A stretch of DNA of 27,812 nt, taken from positions 1-27,812 of IMG/VR virus record IMGVR_UViG_3300030329_003377; one strand, 5' to 3'. This document shows, piece by piece, positions 17,584 to 23,010 of the stretch; position 1 is the stretch's first letter; every line of letters begins with the position of its first letter. Both the position numbers and the translations under genes were made by a program. The stretch is from a virus. A model generated the notes under the pieces. It was not told the DNA's origin, searched no databases, and worked only from the letters and a program-made list of their open reading frames with translations.

Positions 17584-17743
17584 GTTTATTTTCCTTTTTT
17601 GCTTTTACTACGTTTTTAGTTCCAAATGATTCTTTATAAGCACAATCTCTACATATTATAAAATCATTATCATCTTCAAACCAGCTTTTCCATATGAATT
17701 TATTTTTTCTTGAGAAATCTTTGCACCTTTGACATTGGTACAT
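17558..17743 (-). CDS. Small zinc-ribbon protein
   Basis: From the ATG at 17743 the product has 61 residues, with C4-x-x-C7 and C31-x-x-C34 (YQCQRC and IICRDC), a plain four-Cys zinc ribbon, and a Lys/Glu-rich tail. An in-frame ATG at 17788 would add 15 residues but overlap the previous gene by 89 bases and has no ribosome binding site, so the internal ATG next to the knuckle is preferred. Neither start has a strong Shine-Dalgarno, so translation is probably coupled to the upstream gene. Probably binds nucleic acid or protein. Confidence 0.55.
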   Translation of the reverse strand: MYQCQRCKDFSRKNKFIWKSWFEDDNDFIICRDCAYKESFGTKNVVKAKKENKLEQEEINK

Positions 17744-17837
17744 CTTCAGTGGCTTTTTCTCTAATAAATATATCTTGCTTGATACCATATTTTTTTCTAA
17801 AATAATCTCTTATTCTTTGTGCTGCAGTCTTACGCAC
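17700..17837 (-). CDS. Tiny basic protein (45 aa)
   Basis: The GTG at 17837 overlaps the stop of the upstream gene (GTGCGTAA). The frame is also open further upstream to a start at 17903, inside that gene. The product reads RKTAAQRIRDYFRKKYGIKQ at its start: strongly basic, helical, and natural in composition, unlike the Lys-only upstream extension. It could be a small DNA- or RNA-binding protein. No ribosome binding site is visible, so reinitiation is assumed. Moderate confidence that it is expressed. Confidence 0.45.
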   Translation of the reverse strand: MRKTAAQRIRDYFRKKYGIKQDIFIREKATEDVPMSKVQRFLKKK

Positions 17838-18207
17838 TTGCTGGTTCTTTTTTAGCTTTCTTAGCTTTCTTTGGAGTTTCAATAACTTCTTTTGTACTCT
17901 CATGTAAATCTATGTGTTGTACAGTTGTACTAATCATACTATCAATTTTCATTACTGCATCTTCTACTTTTTTCAATCTCATTTCAAACTCATCTTGCTT
18001 TCTTTCCATATCTAATGCTCTTCCCATTTCTTTCTCCTTTTCTTTTATTTCAATTAATTTAGCTGATATATATACAGCTAAGTCTAATGATTCTTCTAAC
18101 GCTTCCTGAACAAAGTCTCTACCATTAGAGATGACATTTTCATTTCCATATTTTTTTTCTCCAACAAGAAGTCGTTCTTCTATTAGTTTTAAAATTTTAT
18201 TATTCAT
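17830..18207 (-). CDS. MazG-like helical protein (possible nucleotide pyrophosphohydrolase)
   Basis: This 125-residue protein has a GEKKYGNE segment at 16-23 and EALEESLDLAVYI at 35-47, matching the helical E-x-x-E-E-x-x-D metal-binding pattern of the all-alpha NTP pyrophosphatase (MazG) superfamily (E35, E38/E39, D42). The second half is coiled coil with a Lys/Ala-rich tail and lacks the second acidic pair of true MazG, so activity is uncertain. Such phage proteins may trim nucleotide pools or lower the starvation signal ppGpp. Its ATG overlaps the upstream stop by 8 bases. Confidence 0.5.
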   Translation of the reverse strand: MNNKILKLIEERLLVGEKKYGNENVISNGRDFVQEALEESLDLAVYISAKLIEIKEKEKEMGRALDMERKQDEFEMRLKKVEDAVMKIDSMISTTVQHIDLHESTKEVIETPKKAKKAKKEPASA

Positions 18208-18436
18208 TACATTGTATGCATGTTAATGATTTAAGCTTGTATTTTGGAAAAGACTCATAGTAATTAGTGGCATGTGAAGATCCAGTATAATACATCTCAT
18301 GTACTCTATTGCAATTTGGACATAGTCTGACGTTGAAGACTGAAATACCTCTACTTCTCTTTTCCTTCTCTCTTCTGTTTTGTGATCTATCATATGGGTC
18401 TAGTTGTATTATCCAGCTATTTGGAGTCTCTTTCAC
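18200..18436 (-). CDS. Small zinc-ribbon protein (78 aa)
   Basis: GTG start with AAAGGA 6 bases upstream, inside the end of the preceding gene. Two Cys pairs, C39-P-N-C42 and C73-I-Q-C76, form a zinc ribbon; between them are basic and aromatic residues (RVHEMYYTGSS). The first 35 residues are highly charged (RREKEKRSRG). The likely activity is nucleic-acid binding or protein contact. No named family. Confidence 0.6.
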   Translation of the reverse strand: MKETPNSWIIQLDPYDRSQNRREKEKRSRGISVFNVRLCPNCNRVHEMYYTGSSHATNYYESFPKYKLKSLTCIQCNE

Positions 18437-18614
18437 TTATTTTCCTTTCAAGATATTCTATTCTCTTTGTGTTAGCATAGATTATCTCCTCCCAGTCAAC
18501 TGGTGCATGACTGTCTTCCTCAAGAATTTCTATTCTCTCTTGTACATCTGCAATAGAATTTATTAATTCTTCTATTGTTTTAATTAACTCTAATATTAGC
18601 CTTGTACTATTCAA
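18417..18614 (-). CDS. Small coiled-coil protein (65 aa)
   Basis: The TTG start overlaps the stop of the upstream small gene as TTGA. There is no Shine-Dalgarno, so it should depend on translation of the upstream gene. The product is an amphipathic helix with heptads (LILELIKTIEELINSIADVQ) and a second helix at the end. The reading frame ends 20 bases inside the next gene. Function unknown; oligomerisation is likely. Confidence 0.5.
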   Translation of the reverse strand: MNSTRLILELIKTIEELINSIADVQERIEILEEDSHAPVDWEEIIYANTKRIEYLERKISERDSK

Positions 18615-18739
18615 TTTTTTGAGCAGGCAGCTTGTTTATTGTACTCGTAATGAGCGTAATCATCAAGGCTAATATGACTAATAGCATACCTGCTCAATTT
18701 TTTAAATATTGGGGAGCGATGCCTCACACCCCTCCCCAT
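18611..18739 (-). CDS. Tiny basic protein (42 aa), unreported-size gene
   Basis: ATG at 18739, stop overlapping the next TTG by TTGA. The translation is of natural composition and not low-complexity: a basic start (GRGVRHRSPIFKKLSRY) followed by a Tyr/His/Asp-rich part (SHISLDDYAHYEY) and CSKN at the end. The ribosome binding site is weak (AAGG directly before the ATG). The gene fills an otherwise empty interval and joins the chain by an exact stop/start overlap, which supports it. It could be a small regulator. Two inverted repeats seen here fall inside its codons. Confidence 0.5.
   Translation of the reverse strand: MGRGVRHRSPIFKKLSRYAISHISLDDYAHYEYNKQAACSKN
18619..18697 (-). repeat. Inverted repeat enclosing a 61-base interval
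   Basis: On the minus strand TTGAGCAGG (18697-18689) pairs perfectly with CCTGCTCAA (18627-18619), and between them GCTA/TAGC and CTC/GAG can form minor stems. The second arm ends 4 bases before the TTG start of the next gene. On the plus strand the last arm is followed by six T. It may be an mRNA structure controlling the downstream start, or chance. Confidence 0.4.
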
Positions 18740-18779
18740 CCTTGATATATGGAGTTTTTATACTGCAACTTCCAGCCAG

Positions 18780-18821
18780 TTAATCATTCGTCTTTAGCAT
18801 AGCAAGATTAGCAATGATCAT
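18780..18821 (-). CDS. 13-codon micro-ORF with a full-length Shine-Dalgarno
   Basis: Encodes MIIANLAMLKTND. What supports it is not the peptide but the GGAGGTGATC 7 bases upstream, the strongest ribosome binding site of the window. The frame lies between the HTH gene and the 42-residue gene, with stops at both sides. It may be a leader peptide that controls the genes downstream, or simply a ribosome loading site. Expression is uncertain. Confidence 0.35.
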   Translation of the reverse strand: MIIANLAMLKTND

Positions 18822-18823
18822 CA

Positions 18824-18833
18824 GATCACCTCC
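18824..18833 (-). promoter_or_regulatory. Extended Shine-Dalgarno (10-base match to the 16S rRNA 3' end)
   Basis: Minus-strand GGAGGTGATC complements the conserved bacterial 16S 3' end over ten bases; the other sites in the window match over five to seven. It precedes only a 13-codon ORF, so it may act as a ribosome standby or loading site. Confidence 0.6.
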
Positions 18834-18838
18834 ATGCA

Positions 18839-18976
18839 TTACGAATTCTGTATGTATCTGTAAACTGTAGCTCTACTTTTACCAAGTAATTTTGCAACAG
18901 TTTCAGGTCTGAAGTGAAGTACTCTTACAAGAAATCTTGCAATTTTTTTCTTGTAATTAAAATGGTAAGTCATCAT
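18839..18976 (-). CDS. Small helix-turn-helix DNA-binding protein (45 aa)
   Basis: Starts at a double ATG (18976) inside the end of the SSB gene, overlapping it by 20 bases. The C-terminal half reads RPETVAKLLGKSRATVYRYI, a classic HTH: helix 2 ETVAKLLG, turn GKS, recognition helix RATVYRYIQ, as in the resolvase/Hin-type and transcription-factor HTHs. The N-terminal part is basic and aromatic (MMTYHFNYKKKIARF). With 45 residues it is probably a dimeric regulator or a small DNA-binding accessory. No strong ribosome binding site is seen, so it is probably coupled to SSB translation. It may regulate the downstream chain of genes. Confidence 0.72.
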   Translation of the reverse strand: MMTYHFNYKKKIARFLVRVLHFRPETVAKLLGKSRATVYRYIQNS

Positions 18977-19601
18977 TACCAGTAGTTAATTTAGTACCAT
19001 TTTCCCATACTTGTACCCATCTTATTTTATAGTCAGGTCGCATATTTCCTTCACTATCCATCCAGTCTTCTTTCTCACGTCCAACTATAGCTGTTACTGG
19101 AAGACCTTCAATGTCTTTTTCAGTAAGTGTTGGCATTACTTGAACATTAACTGTCTTACCATCTACTTCACGTTCAGAGGTTGTAGCATCTATTTTTAAA
19201 GCTTGACAGAAACGCATGTATCTATCATTAGCAGTAGCATTAGATACAAAGGTATCACCTTTAGTAGTATCAGGCTCTAAGAATCTAAATATACCCTTAG
19301 ATACAACTTCCCATCCAACATAAGGTTCTCCATCAGTCGTATGTTTAACGCCATTACGTGAGTAAGTAAAAGATTTCTCTTTATTTTCAGGTGCTACACG
19401 AACTTTAAAGTTATAAATACAAGCTTTAAAGTTTTGTCCACTTGTTTTATCTGTCCATTCTCTTGTAGTTGTACGTGCACTTACTATGTGCCCAAGGTAT
19501 TCACCTTCAGCTTTTGGGATAAACTTTGGCTTATCAGTAGCAGTATCATCACCAGGAATAAACAAAGTTTCATCATTTAAGGTGTCAGTAATTGTTGACA
19601 T
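18957..19601 (-). CDS. ssb: Single-stranded DNA-binding protein with DDLPF tail
   Basis: This 214-residue protein ends in GNDDLPF, the acidic tip (DDxPF) that bacterial SSBs use to contact partner proteins. The body is beta-rich: FIPKAEGEYLGHIVSARTTT and KACIYNFKVRV look like OB-fold strands, and there is a Thr/Asp-rich N-terminal arm. It differs in sequence from E. coli SSB and may belong to a phage OB-fold family. It would coat ssDNA during replication and recombination; the neighbouring annealing protein and nuclease fit. A strong AAGGAG precedes the ATG. Confidence 0.8.
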   Translation of the reverse strand: MSTITDTLNDETLFIPGDDTATDKPKFIPKAEGEYLGHIVSARTTTREWTDKTSGQNFKACIYNFKVRVAPENKEKSFTYSRNGVKHTTDGEPYVGWEVVSKGIFRFLEPDTTKGDTFVSNATANDRYMRFCQALKIDATTSEREVDGKTVNVQVMPTLTEKDIEGLPVTAIVGREKEDWMDSEGNMRPDYKIRWVQVWENGTKLTTGNDDLPF

Positions 19602-19610
19602 TTTCTCTCC

Positions 19611-20156
19611 TTATTGTTTAGAGTAATGATCCATTGCATTTTGGAAATTACCCTTGTTTATTGTTTCATTACTTATTTGACCCATTACCTGAGTAATTAC
19701 TTCTTTCCCTAAGTCTTTTTCTGAAAGTAAGTTAAGTAATTTTTTTTGTTCTTCTGCATCAAGTGGTGTGCTTTGAGGAAGATCCTCTCCAGCAAATATG
19801 TGTATGCCAAGACCATGTAATGCTATGGCTTTAGCTAAACATCTTTGAATGCTAGTATTTATATGAAATGCATTAGGTTCATCTAAAGGTCTATTTGCAT
19901 TGTCAAGCACTGGATGAACTTGAGTCATCTCAATACCTTCAACATTAACAGTAACCTTTACAAAATAACCACATTCAGTTTTAATAAATGGTACACCTTC
20001 CCATTCATGTATTGTCCAAGTAGCAGTTGGATGTTTAGTCTTTAATTCTCTAACTGCATATACCCAGCTAAGATAATTAAATCTACCTTTCTTTTCGATA
20101 TGCTTAGTGACATCAATCCTATCAAGCTCCTGGAAGTAGTTTTTTTTATTTGTCAT
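19611..20156 (-). CDS. Single-strand annealing protein, DUF1071 / Rad52-like (Sak-type)
   Basis: This 181-residue protein has the DUF1071 pattern: FNYLSWVYAVRELKTKHPTA near 26-45 (NYLSW with a following helix), strands in the middle (CGYFVKVTVNVEG), and TSIQRCLAKAIALHGLGIHI at about 101-120, the conserved helix-strand that precedes GEDLP. Members of this family pair complementary single strands in phage recombination. The 3' part (125-181) is helical and less conserved. It sits between SSB and a membrane protein and is in the same operon as the Cas4/RecB-like nuclease, the usual exonuclease/annealase/SSB trio. Confidence 0.8.
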   Translation of the reverse strand: MTNKKNYFQELDRIDVTKHIEKKGRFNYLSWVYAVRELKTKHPTATWTIHEWEGVPFIKTECGYFVKVTVNVEGIEMTQVHPVLDNANRPLDEPNAFHINTSIQRCLAKAIALHGLGIHIFAGEDLPQSTPLDAEEQKKLLNLLSEKDLGKEVITQVMGQISNETINKGNFQNAMDHYSKQ

Positions 20157-20168
20157 TATTCTCTCCTA

Positions 20169-20420
20169 TTAGAATATTTTAAATGGAAGTAATAGCCATA
20201 GCCAAGAAGCAACAAAACCAAATACACCACCAAGAACAGTGGCTAATACATCTTCTTTACTAAAAAGACCATAATCCTGATAATCATAAATCTCTTTACC
20301 TACAGCTACGATTGCTAACATTAACCAACTGTTAGTGATAGCCATTACACATGCACCACCTGCAAAGTGCATGAACTTATCAGCTCCAAACTGTAACATA
20401 AAATCATTTAATTTACTCAT
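20169..20420 (-). CDS. Two-helix membrane protein with DKFMHFAGG motif (83 aa)
   Basis: Residues 14-21 read DKFMHFAG, followed by a hydrophobic helix (about 20-40), a polar loop with KEIYDYQDYG, and a second helix (about 58-80). The DK-x-x-H-x-x-G, KE-x-x-D pattern is shared with YfiM/DUF2279-like small membrane proteins of phages and bacteria, whose role is unclear. It lies inside the recombination operon, with AAGGAG before the ATG. A role in tethering the DNA to the membrane or in host takeover is speculation. Confidence 0.62.
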   Translation of the reverse strand: MSKLNDFMLQFGADKFMHFAGGACVMAITNSWLMLAIVAVGKEIYDYQDYGLFSKEDVLATVLGGVFGFVASWLWLLLPFKIF

Positions 20421-20429
20421 TTTCTCTCC

Positions 20430-21188
20430 TTATATTGATGGTGGGTTACAATGTTTCTTAAACTGACAATAATTGCATACCCATTTATGAACTGGCGATG
20501 TGCCATGTTTAAACATTGGAAGTCCTTTGGCATGTTCCTGATTGATAGAATGCCAATAGCGTCTAGCTTCATCCAAATACATTAGTGGAACTACTGATTC
20601 TCTCATCACTGAAGTATCTTTGTTATAGTATATTAAACTCATTGAATTTAAGTTCCCATACTTTTCTTTCAGTGCAAGACCATATGTTCCAAGCTGTAGA
20701 TAATGATGACCACTCTCAACTGGTTTTGTTTTACTAAATCTTACAGACCAGGCGAAACCACCAATGGTTTTTATGTCATAAAGTCTAATCATGGGCTCAT
20801 CATAAGTATGATCCAGTGCAACTACATCGTAAAATCCTCTAACATTCAAAGATGGAACAGTTATTTCACCTTCTATCTTAAATTCCAAATTTTTCTTTTT
20901 GTAAGAAGATATTTCTTCTTTTTCTTTTTTATTATAATATATATTATTATAATATATTAATGCGTTCTGAATGTCCTCGTGAACCAATGTACCAAGTCCC
21001 ATTATTCGCATGCTCTTTTTGTTTGGTGGGTTAGTAGGCTCAATTTTTTCGACTGATTCGTAGTATAATTTACGAGAGCAAAGACCAGCACCACTTGCAT
21101 GATACCAGCCTTCATTACCCTCGTACCTTGCCTCCCTATTCTCCTCATTCTTATGAAGAAGATATTCGTTATATATCTCCTCAAACAT
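20430..21188 (-). CDS. Cas4/RecB-like nuclease with iron-sulfur cysteines (PD-(D/E)XK)
   Basis: This 252-residue protein shows the RecB/Cas4 pattern: C37 in LCSRK, G65/H70 in LGTLVHEDI, D121 in RGFYDVV, the catalytic D138-I-K140 in RLYDIKT, Q165 in LQLGTYG, and a C-terminal C238-N-Y-C241, C247 cluster. The four cysteines match the 4Fe-4S binding of Cas4/AddB-type nucleases. It would act as a DNA exonuclease that makes 3' single strands for the annealing protein next to it; phage Cas4 relatives are also known without CRISPR. No CRISPR array or cas gene is nearby. The start overlaps the stop of the RHH gene (TAATG). Confidence 0.85.
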   Translation of the reverse strand: MFEEIYNEYLLHKNEENREARYEGNEGWYHASGAGLCSRKLYYESVEKIEPTNPPNKKSMRIMGLGTLVHEDIQNALIYYNNIYYNKKEKEEISSYKKKNLEFKIEGEITVPSLNVRGFYDVVALDHTYDEPMIRLYDIKTIGGFAWSVRFSKTKPVESGHHYLQLGTYGLALKEKYGNLNSMSLIYYNKDTSVMRESVVPLMYLDEARRYWHSINQEHAKGLPMFKHGTSPVHKWVCNYCQFKKHCNPPSI

Positions 21189-21340
21189 TAACTTCTAACA
21201 TCCTTCCTGATTAGATCTACAAGTGCCTCTGCACAAGATTTGTCAGCAGTAATTGTTTTAATCTTAAATTGTTTCCACAATTCGTGAGGTATTTTGAACT
21301 GATAGGTAGCAAACTCTTTTGCTGTATGTTCTTTATTCAT
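21188..21340 (-). CDS. Ribbon-helix-helix protein (50 aa), first gene of the recombination operon
   Basis: ATG with AGGAA 6-7 bases upstream. FATYQFKIPHELWKQFKIKT is a short strand followed by a helix, and ADKSCAEALVDLIRKDV a second helix: the ribbon-helix-helix arrangement of Arc/MetJ- and ParG-type proteins. RHH proteins bind DNA as dimers. It is the first gene after a good promoter, so autoregulation is likely. It had not been captured by length-limited ORF calling. Its stop overlaps the next ATG by one base. Confidence 0.72.
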   Translation of the reverse strand: MNKEHTAKEFATYQFKIPHELWKQFKIKTITADKSCAEALVDLIRKDVRS

Positions 21341-21420
21341 GTAATATTCCTATTCTCTTTAGTTAAGCTATTTTAAATTATTATACTTTGTATTTTATAT
21401 CCTAAACATTTAATATATTC

Positions 21421-21448
21421 ATTATAAATAAATTAAATATCTTCTCAA
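21421..21448 (-). promoter_or_regulatory. Sigma70-type promoter driving the recombination operon leftwards
   Basis: Minus strand: TTGAGA at 21448-21443, a 16-base spacer, and TATAAT at 21426-21421 (5/6 and 6/6 to consensus). Expected start near 21414, which leaves a leader of about 75 bases before the RHH gene. A second TATAAT at 21385-21380 has no good -35 box. The interval 21341-21453 is AT-rich and non-coding. Confidence 0.6.
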
Positions 21449-21453
21449 TAGTC

Positions 21454-21648
21454 TCACAAAGTCTCAATGCTCTCTCTTACTTTAGATCTTACAACTAACA
21501 TTGCAGAAGCTTGTTCATAGCTAAATTCAGCTCTTTCGATACAGTCTTCTTTATGCATTGTTATTCCTTGATCTATTTCATCTTTTATTATTCCTGATAA
21601 TGTGCAAGCTGCAAACATATCAAGAAGCTCTAGGTCTTTATCATTCAT
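21454..21648 (-). CDS. Hypothetical small protein (64 aa)
   Basis: ATG preceded by AAAGGAGAGAA. The N-terminal part is acidic (MNDKDLELLDMFAACTLSGI); the C-terminal half reads CIERAEFSYEQASAMLVVRS, a pattern seen in small conserved phage proteins with a Tyr-x-x-Ala-x-x-Met helix. No catalytic motif. It overlaps the upstream zinc-knuckle gene by 8 bases and is followed by the promoter of the recombination operon. Confidence 0.65.
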   Translation of the reverse strand: MNDKDLELLDMFAACTLSGIIKDEIDQGITMHKEDCIERAEFSYEQASAMLVVRSKVRESIETL

Positions 21649-22045
21649 TTCTCTCCTTTCTTTTTATTGCTCTTAATTCTCTTTTTAATTGTAAACTAAT
21701 TCTGTGCATATTTACTAATCTTTGTGATATATCTTTAGGTTTTAATGTTTTAGATTTTTTAGTCATTAATGATCTTATATACATGTCAGACATAATATCA
21801 CGATGTCTCTGAGAATTTTTTTTACTTAATTTTCTATGTGTACTTCCTGGGCCTTGACGTTTCTTCTCATTAGCCCAGCCACCAGCCTTTCTTCTTTCCA
21901 GTGTAGCTTTATGTTCACAGGGCTTACATATATATCGCCATCCATAATATATTTTACCATTTCTGCTTGGTCTCTTTTGGGTATAAAAATATTCTTTGGT
22001 TAAAGGTTTGATTTGTTTGCATTTGTTACACTGTTTAGTTTCCAT
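21641..22045 (-). CDS. Zinc-knuckle protein, HNH/endonuclease-VII-like N-terminus
   Basis: From the ATG at 22045 (GGAG 9 bases upstream) it has 134 residues; a TTG at 22060 is in frame but lies on the ribosome binding site itself. C6-x-x-C9 and C40-x-x-C43 (CNKC and CKPC) flank KEYFYTQKRPSRNGKIYYGW, the pattern that opens many phage HNH or endonuclease-VII proteins. After the knuckle it is very basic, with a GPGSTHRKLSKKNSQRHRD stretch. I see no H-N-H triad, so nuclease activity is doubtful; a DNA-binding role is likelier. Confidence 0.65.
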   Translation of the reverse strand: METKQCNKCKQIKPLTKEYFYTQKRPSRNGKIYYGWRYICKPCEHKATLERRKAGGWANEKKRQGPGSTHRKLSKKNSQRHRDIMSDMYIRSLMTKKSKTLKPKDISQRLVNMHRISLQLKRELRAIKRKERNE

Positions 22046-22065
22046 TTGATAAATCTCCAAATTAT

Positions 22066-22090
22066 AGAGGGGGAGTCGAGCCCCCCCTCT
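22066..22090 (-). other. GC-rich hairpin between two leftward genes
   Basis: Minus strand AGAGGGGG, a 9-base loop, CCCCCTCT: eight perfect pairs, striking in such AT-rich DNA. It lies in the 64-base gap between the 93-residue gene and the zinc-knuckle gene, followed by ATAATTT rather than a clean T run. It may be a weak or partial terminator or an RNA-stability element. Confidence 0.5.
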
Positions 22091-22109
22091 TTATTTCTCA
22101 CACTATTAA

Positions 22110-22391
22110 TTACTGATTTAAACGCAAGATTTCTTCTGACGAGGTTTTATTGGTTTTATTTGTCAGTTTATGAACCTCAATCAAAAGCTTTGTTCTTGTT
22201 AATTCAGCATTATAGATTTTACTAATAACAGAAGCTTCTTGAGTACTATATTGTCCATCTTTGTTGATAATTGCTTTTAGTACTCCTCTTACGTCATTAG
22301 CCATATCCCCAAGTGAGTCATATGCAATATTACTGCTATGATTGTTAGCTTGAGTTTCTGTTGCTCTTTGTGTTGTTTTTGTTTTTTTCAT
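22110..22391 (-). CDS. Hypothetical protein (93 aa)
   Basis: AAGGAGAG before the ATG. The first 25 residues are Thr/Gln/Asn-rich and disordered-looking; the remainder is helical (DMANDVRGVLKAIINKDG, then EASVISKIYNAELTRTKLLI), resembling helical small DNA-binding or adaptor proteins of phages. The start overlaps the upstream stop as ATGA. No family recognised. Confidence 0.6.
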   Translation of the reverse strand: MKKTKTTQRATETQANNHSSNIAYDSLGDMANDVRGVLKAIINKDGQYSTQEASVISKIYNAELTRTKLLIEVHKLTNKTNKTSSEEILRLNQ

Positions 22392-22681
22392 TTTCTCTCC
22401 TTGTTTTGTGTTATTGTGTATTCTACGCCTTGTATTTTAAGGCTCTCTAGTGTTTCTAGATTTATAAACCTATGTTGATCCTTCTGAAGATCAAAAACTC
22501 CTATTAAACCACGTTCACTTGGCTCAAATTTACGTCCTACACCTTTGACATACTTCTTTACTTTCAATCTGCAATTCATTAGTCTTCTTTCACCATCTTT
22601 TTTAGTGAATACAGCTGAAAATATTTTACCATTAGTTTCATAGATGTATTTCTTTGCAGTTTCTTTAGTTATTGTCTTCAT
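22388..22681 (-). CDS. SH3-like small phage protein, WYL_2/DUF2693-like (97 aa)
   Basis: The core reads NGKIFSAVFTKKDGERRLMN followed by CRLKVKKYVKG, then RGLIGVFDLQKDQHRFINLE: short strands with conserved Lys-Lys-Asp-Gly and Arg-x-x-Asn-Cys-Arg, which resembles the Sm-like SH3 barrel named WYL_2 (former DUF2693). These small proteins are common in phages of many hosts; function unknown, with ligand or RNA binding suspected. Starts overlap stops at both ends (ATGA type). Confidence 0.6.
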   Translation of the reverse strand: MKTITKETAKKYIYETNGKIFSAVFTKKDGERRLMNCRLKVKKYVKGVGRKFEPSERGLIGVFDLQKDQHRFINLETLESLKIQGVEYTITQNKERK

Positions 22682-23010
22682 TTGTCATTTCTCCAGGAAA
22701 AACTTGGATCTTCACCATCAGGAAACATTTCTATTTCCTTACTATCTAAATCATATAGTTCATTAGAATGATCTACGTCATCAAATGGTGGTCTATCCAT
22801 GAATTGTTTATGTTCATCCCAATGCATTAATACTTGTCTCACCATTGAGATAGTTAACTCTTTAGTGAAGAAGATTTTATCTCCACCAGTACTTCTGTCT
22901 TTTCCTGAGCTTATGTATGCTACTCTTACAAGTTCTTTGATATCTCCCATTTCATATGGAAGTCTAACATCCCATCTGTTTAGATTTTTATCAAATTCAA
23001 AGTTAACCAT
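22678..23010 (-). CDS. Hypothetical acidic protein (110 aa)
   Basis: The ATG at 23010 is chosen because AAAGGAGG stands 5 bases upstream; the longer frame from 23082 would lie inside the lipoprotein gene. It contains NFEFDKNLNRWDVRLPYEMG at the start and an acidic end (FDDVDHSNELYDLDSKEIEM), with several Trp. It overlaps the lipoprotein stop by 8 bases. Not recognised. Confidence 0.62.
   Translation of the reverse strand: MVNFEFDKNLNRWDVRLPYEMGDIKELVRVAYISSGKDRSTGGDKIFFTKELTISMVRQVLMHWDEHKQFMDRPPFDDVDHSNELYDLDSKEIEMFPDGEDPSFSWRNDK

Noticed and set aside
18309-18566. Plus-strand frame opposite small leftward genes, and similar ones at 20703-20960, 21558-21812 and 24622-24873
   Set aside because: Phe/Tyr/Ile-rich antisense of Lys/Glu-rich genes; no start signals and no recognisable motif.
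18619-18697. tRNA-like layout: 7-base acceptor pairing GAGCAGG/CCTGCTC, then TA and a GCTA/TAGC stem on the minus strand
   Set aside because: No anticodon stem, no TTCRA loop and no T stem can be formed; the interval is better read as a small coding gene with an inverted repeat.
18711-18737. GGGGAG/CTCCCC inverted repeat as terminator of the ssb/HTH genes
   Set aside because: Downstream bases are AATATTT with no T run, and the interval codes for the 42-residue protein; pairing is probably accidental.
21002-21184. 60-codon same-strand frame inside the Cas4-like gene
   Set aside because: No ribosome binding site, unnatural composition, and it lies within strongly conserved coding sequence of the nuclease.
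20430-21188. CRISPR locus suggested by the Cas4-like protein
   Set aside because: No direct-repeat array and no other cas gene in the window; phage Cas4 relatives normally serve recombination.
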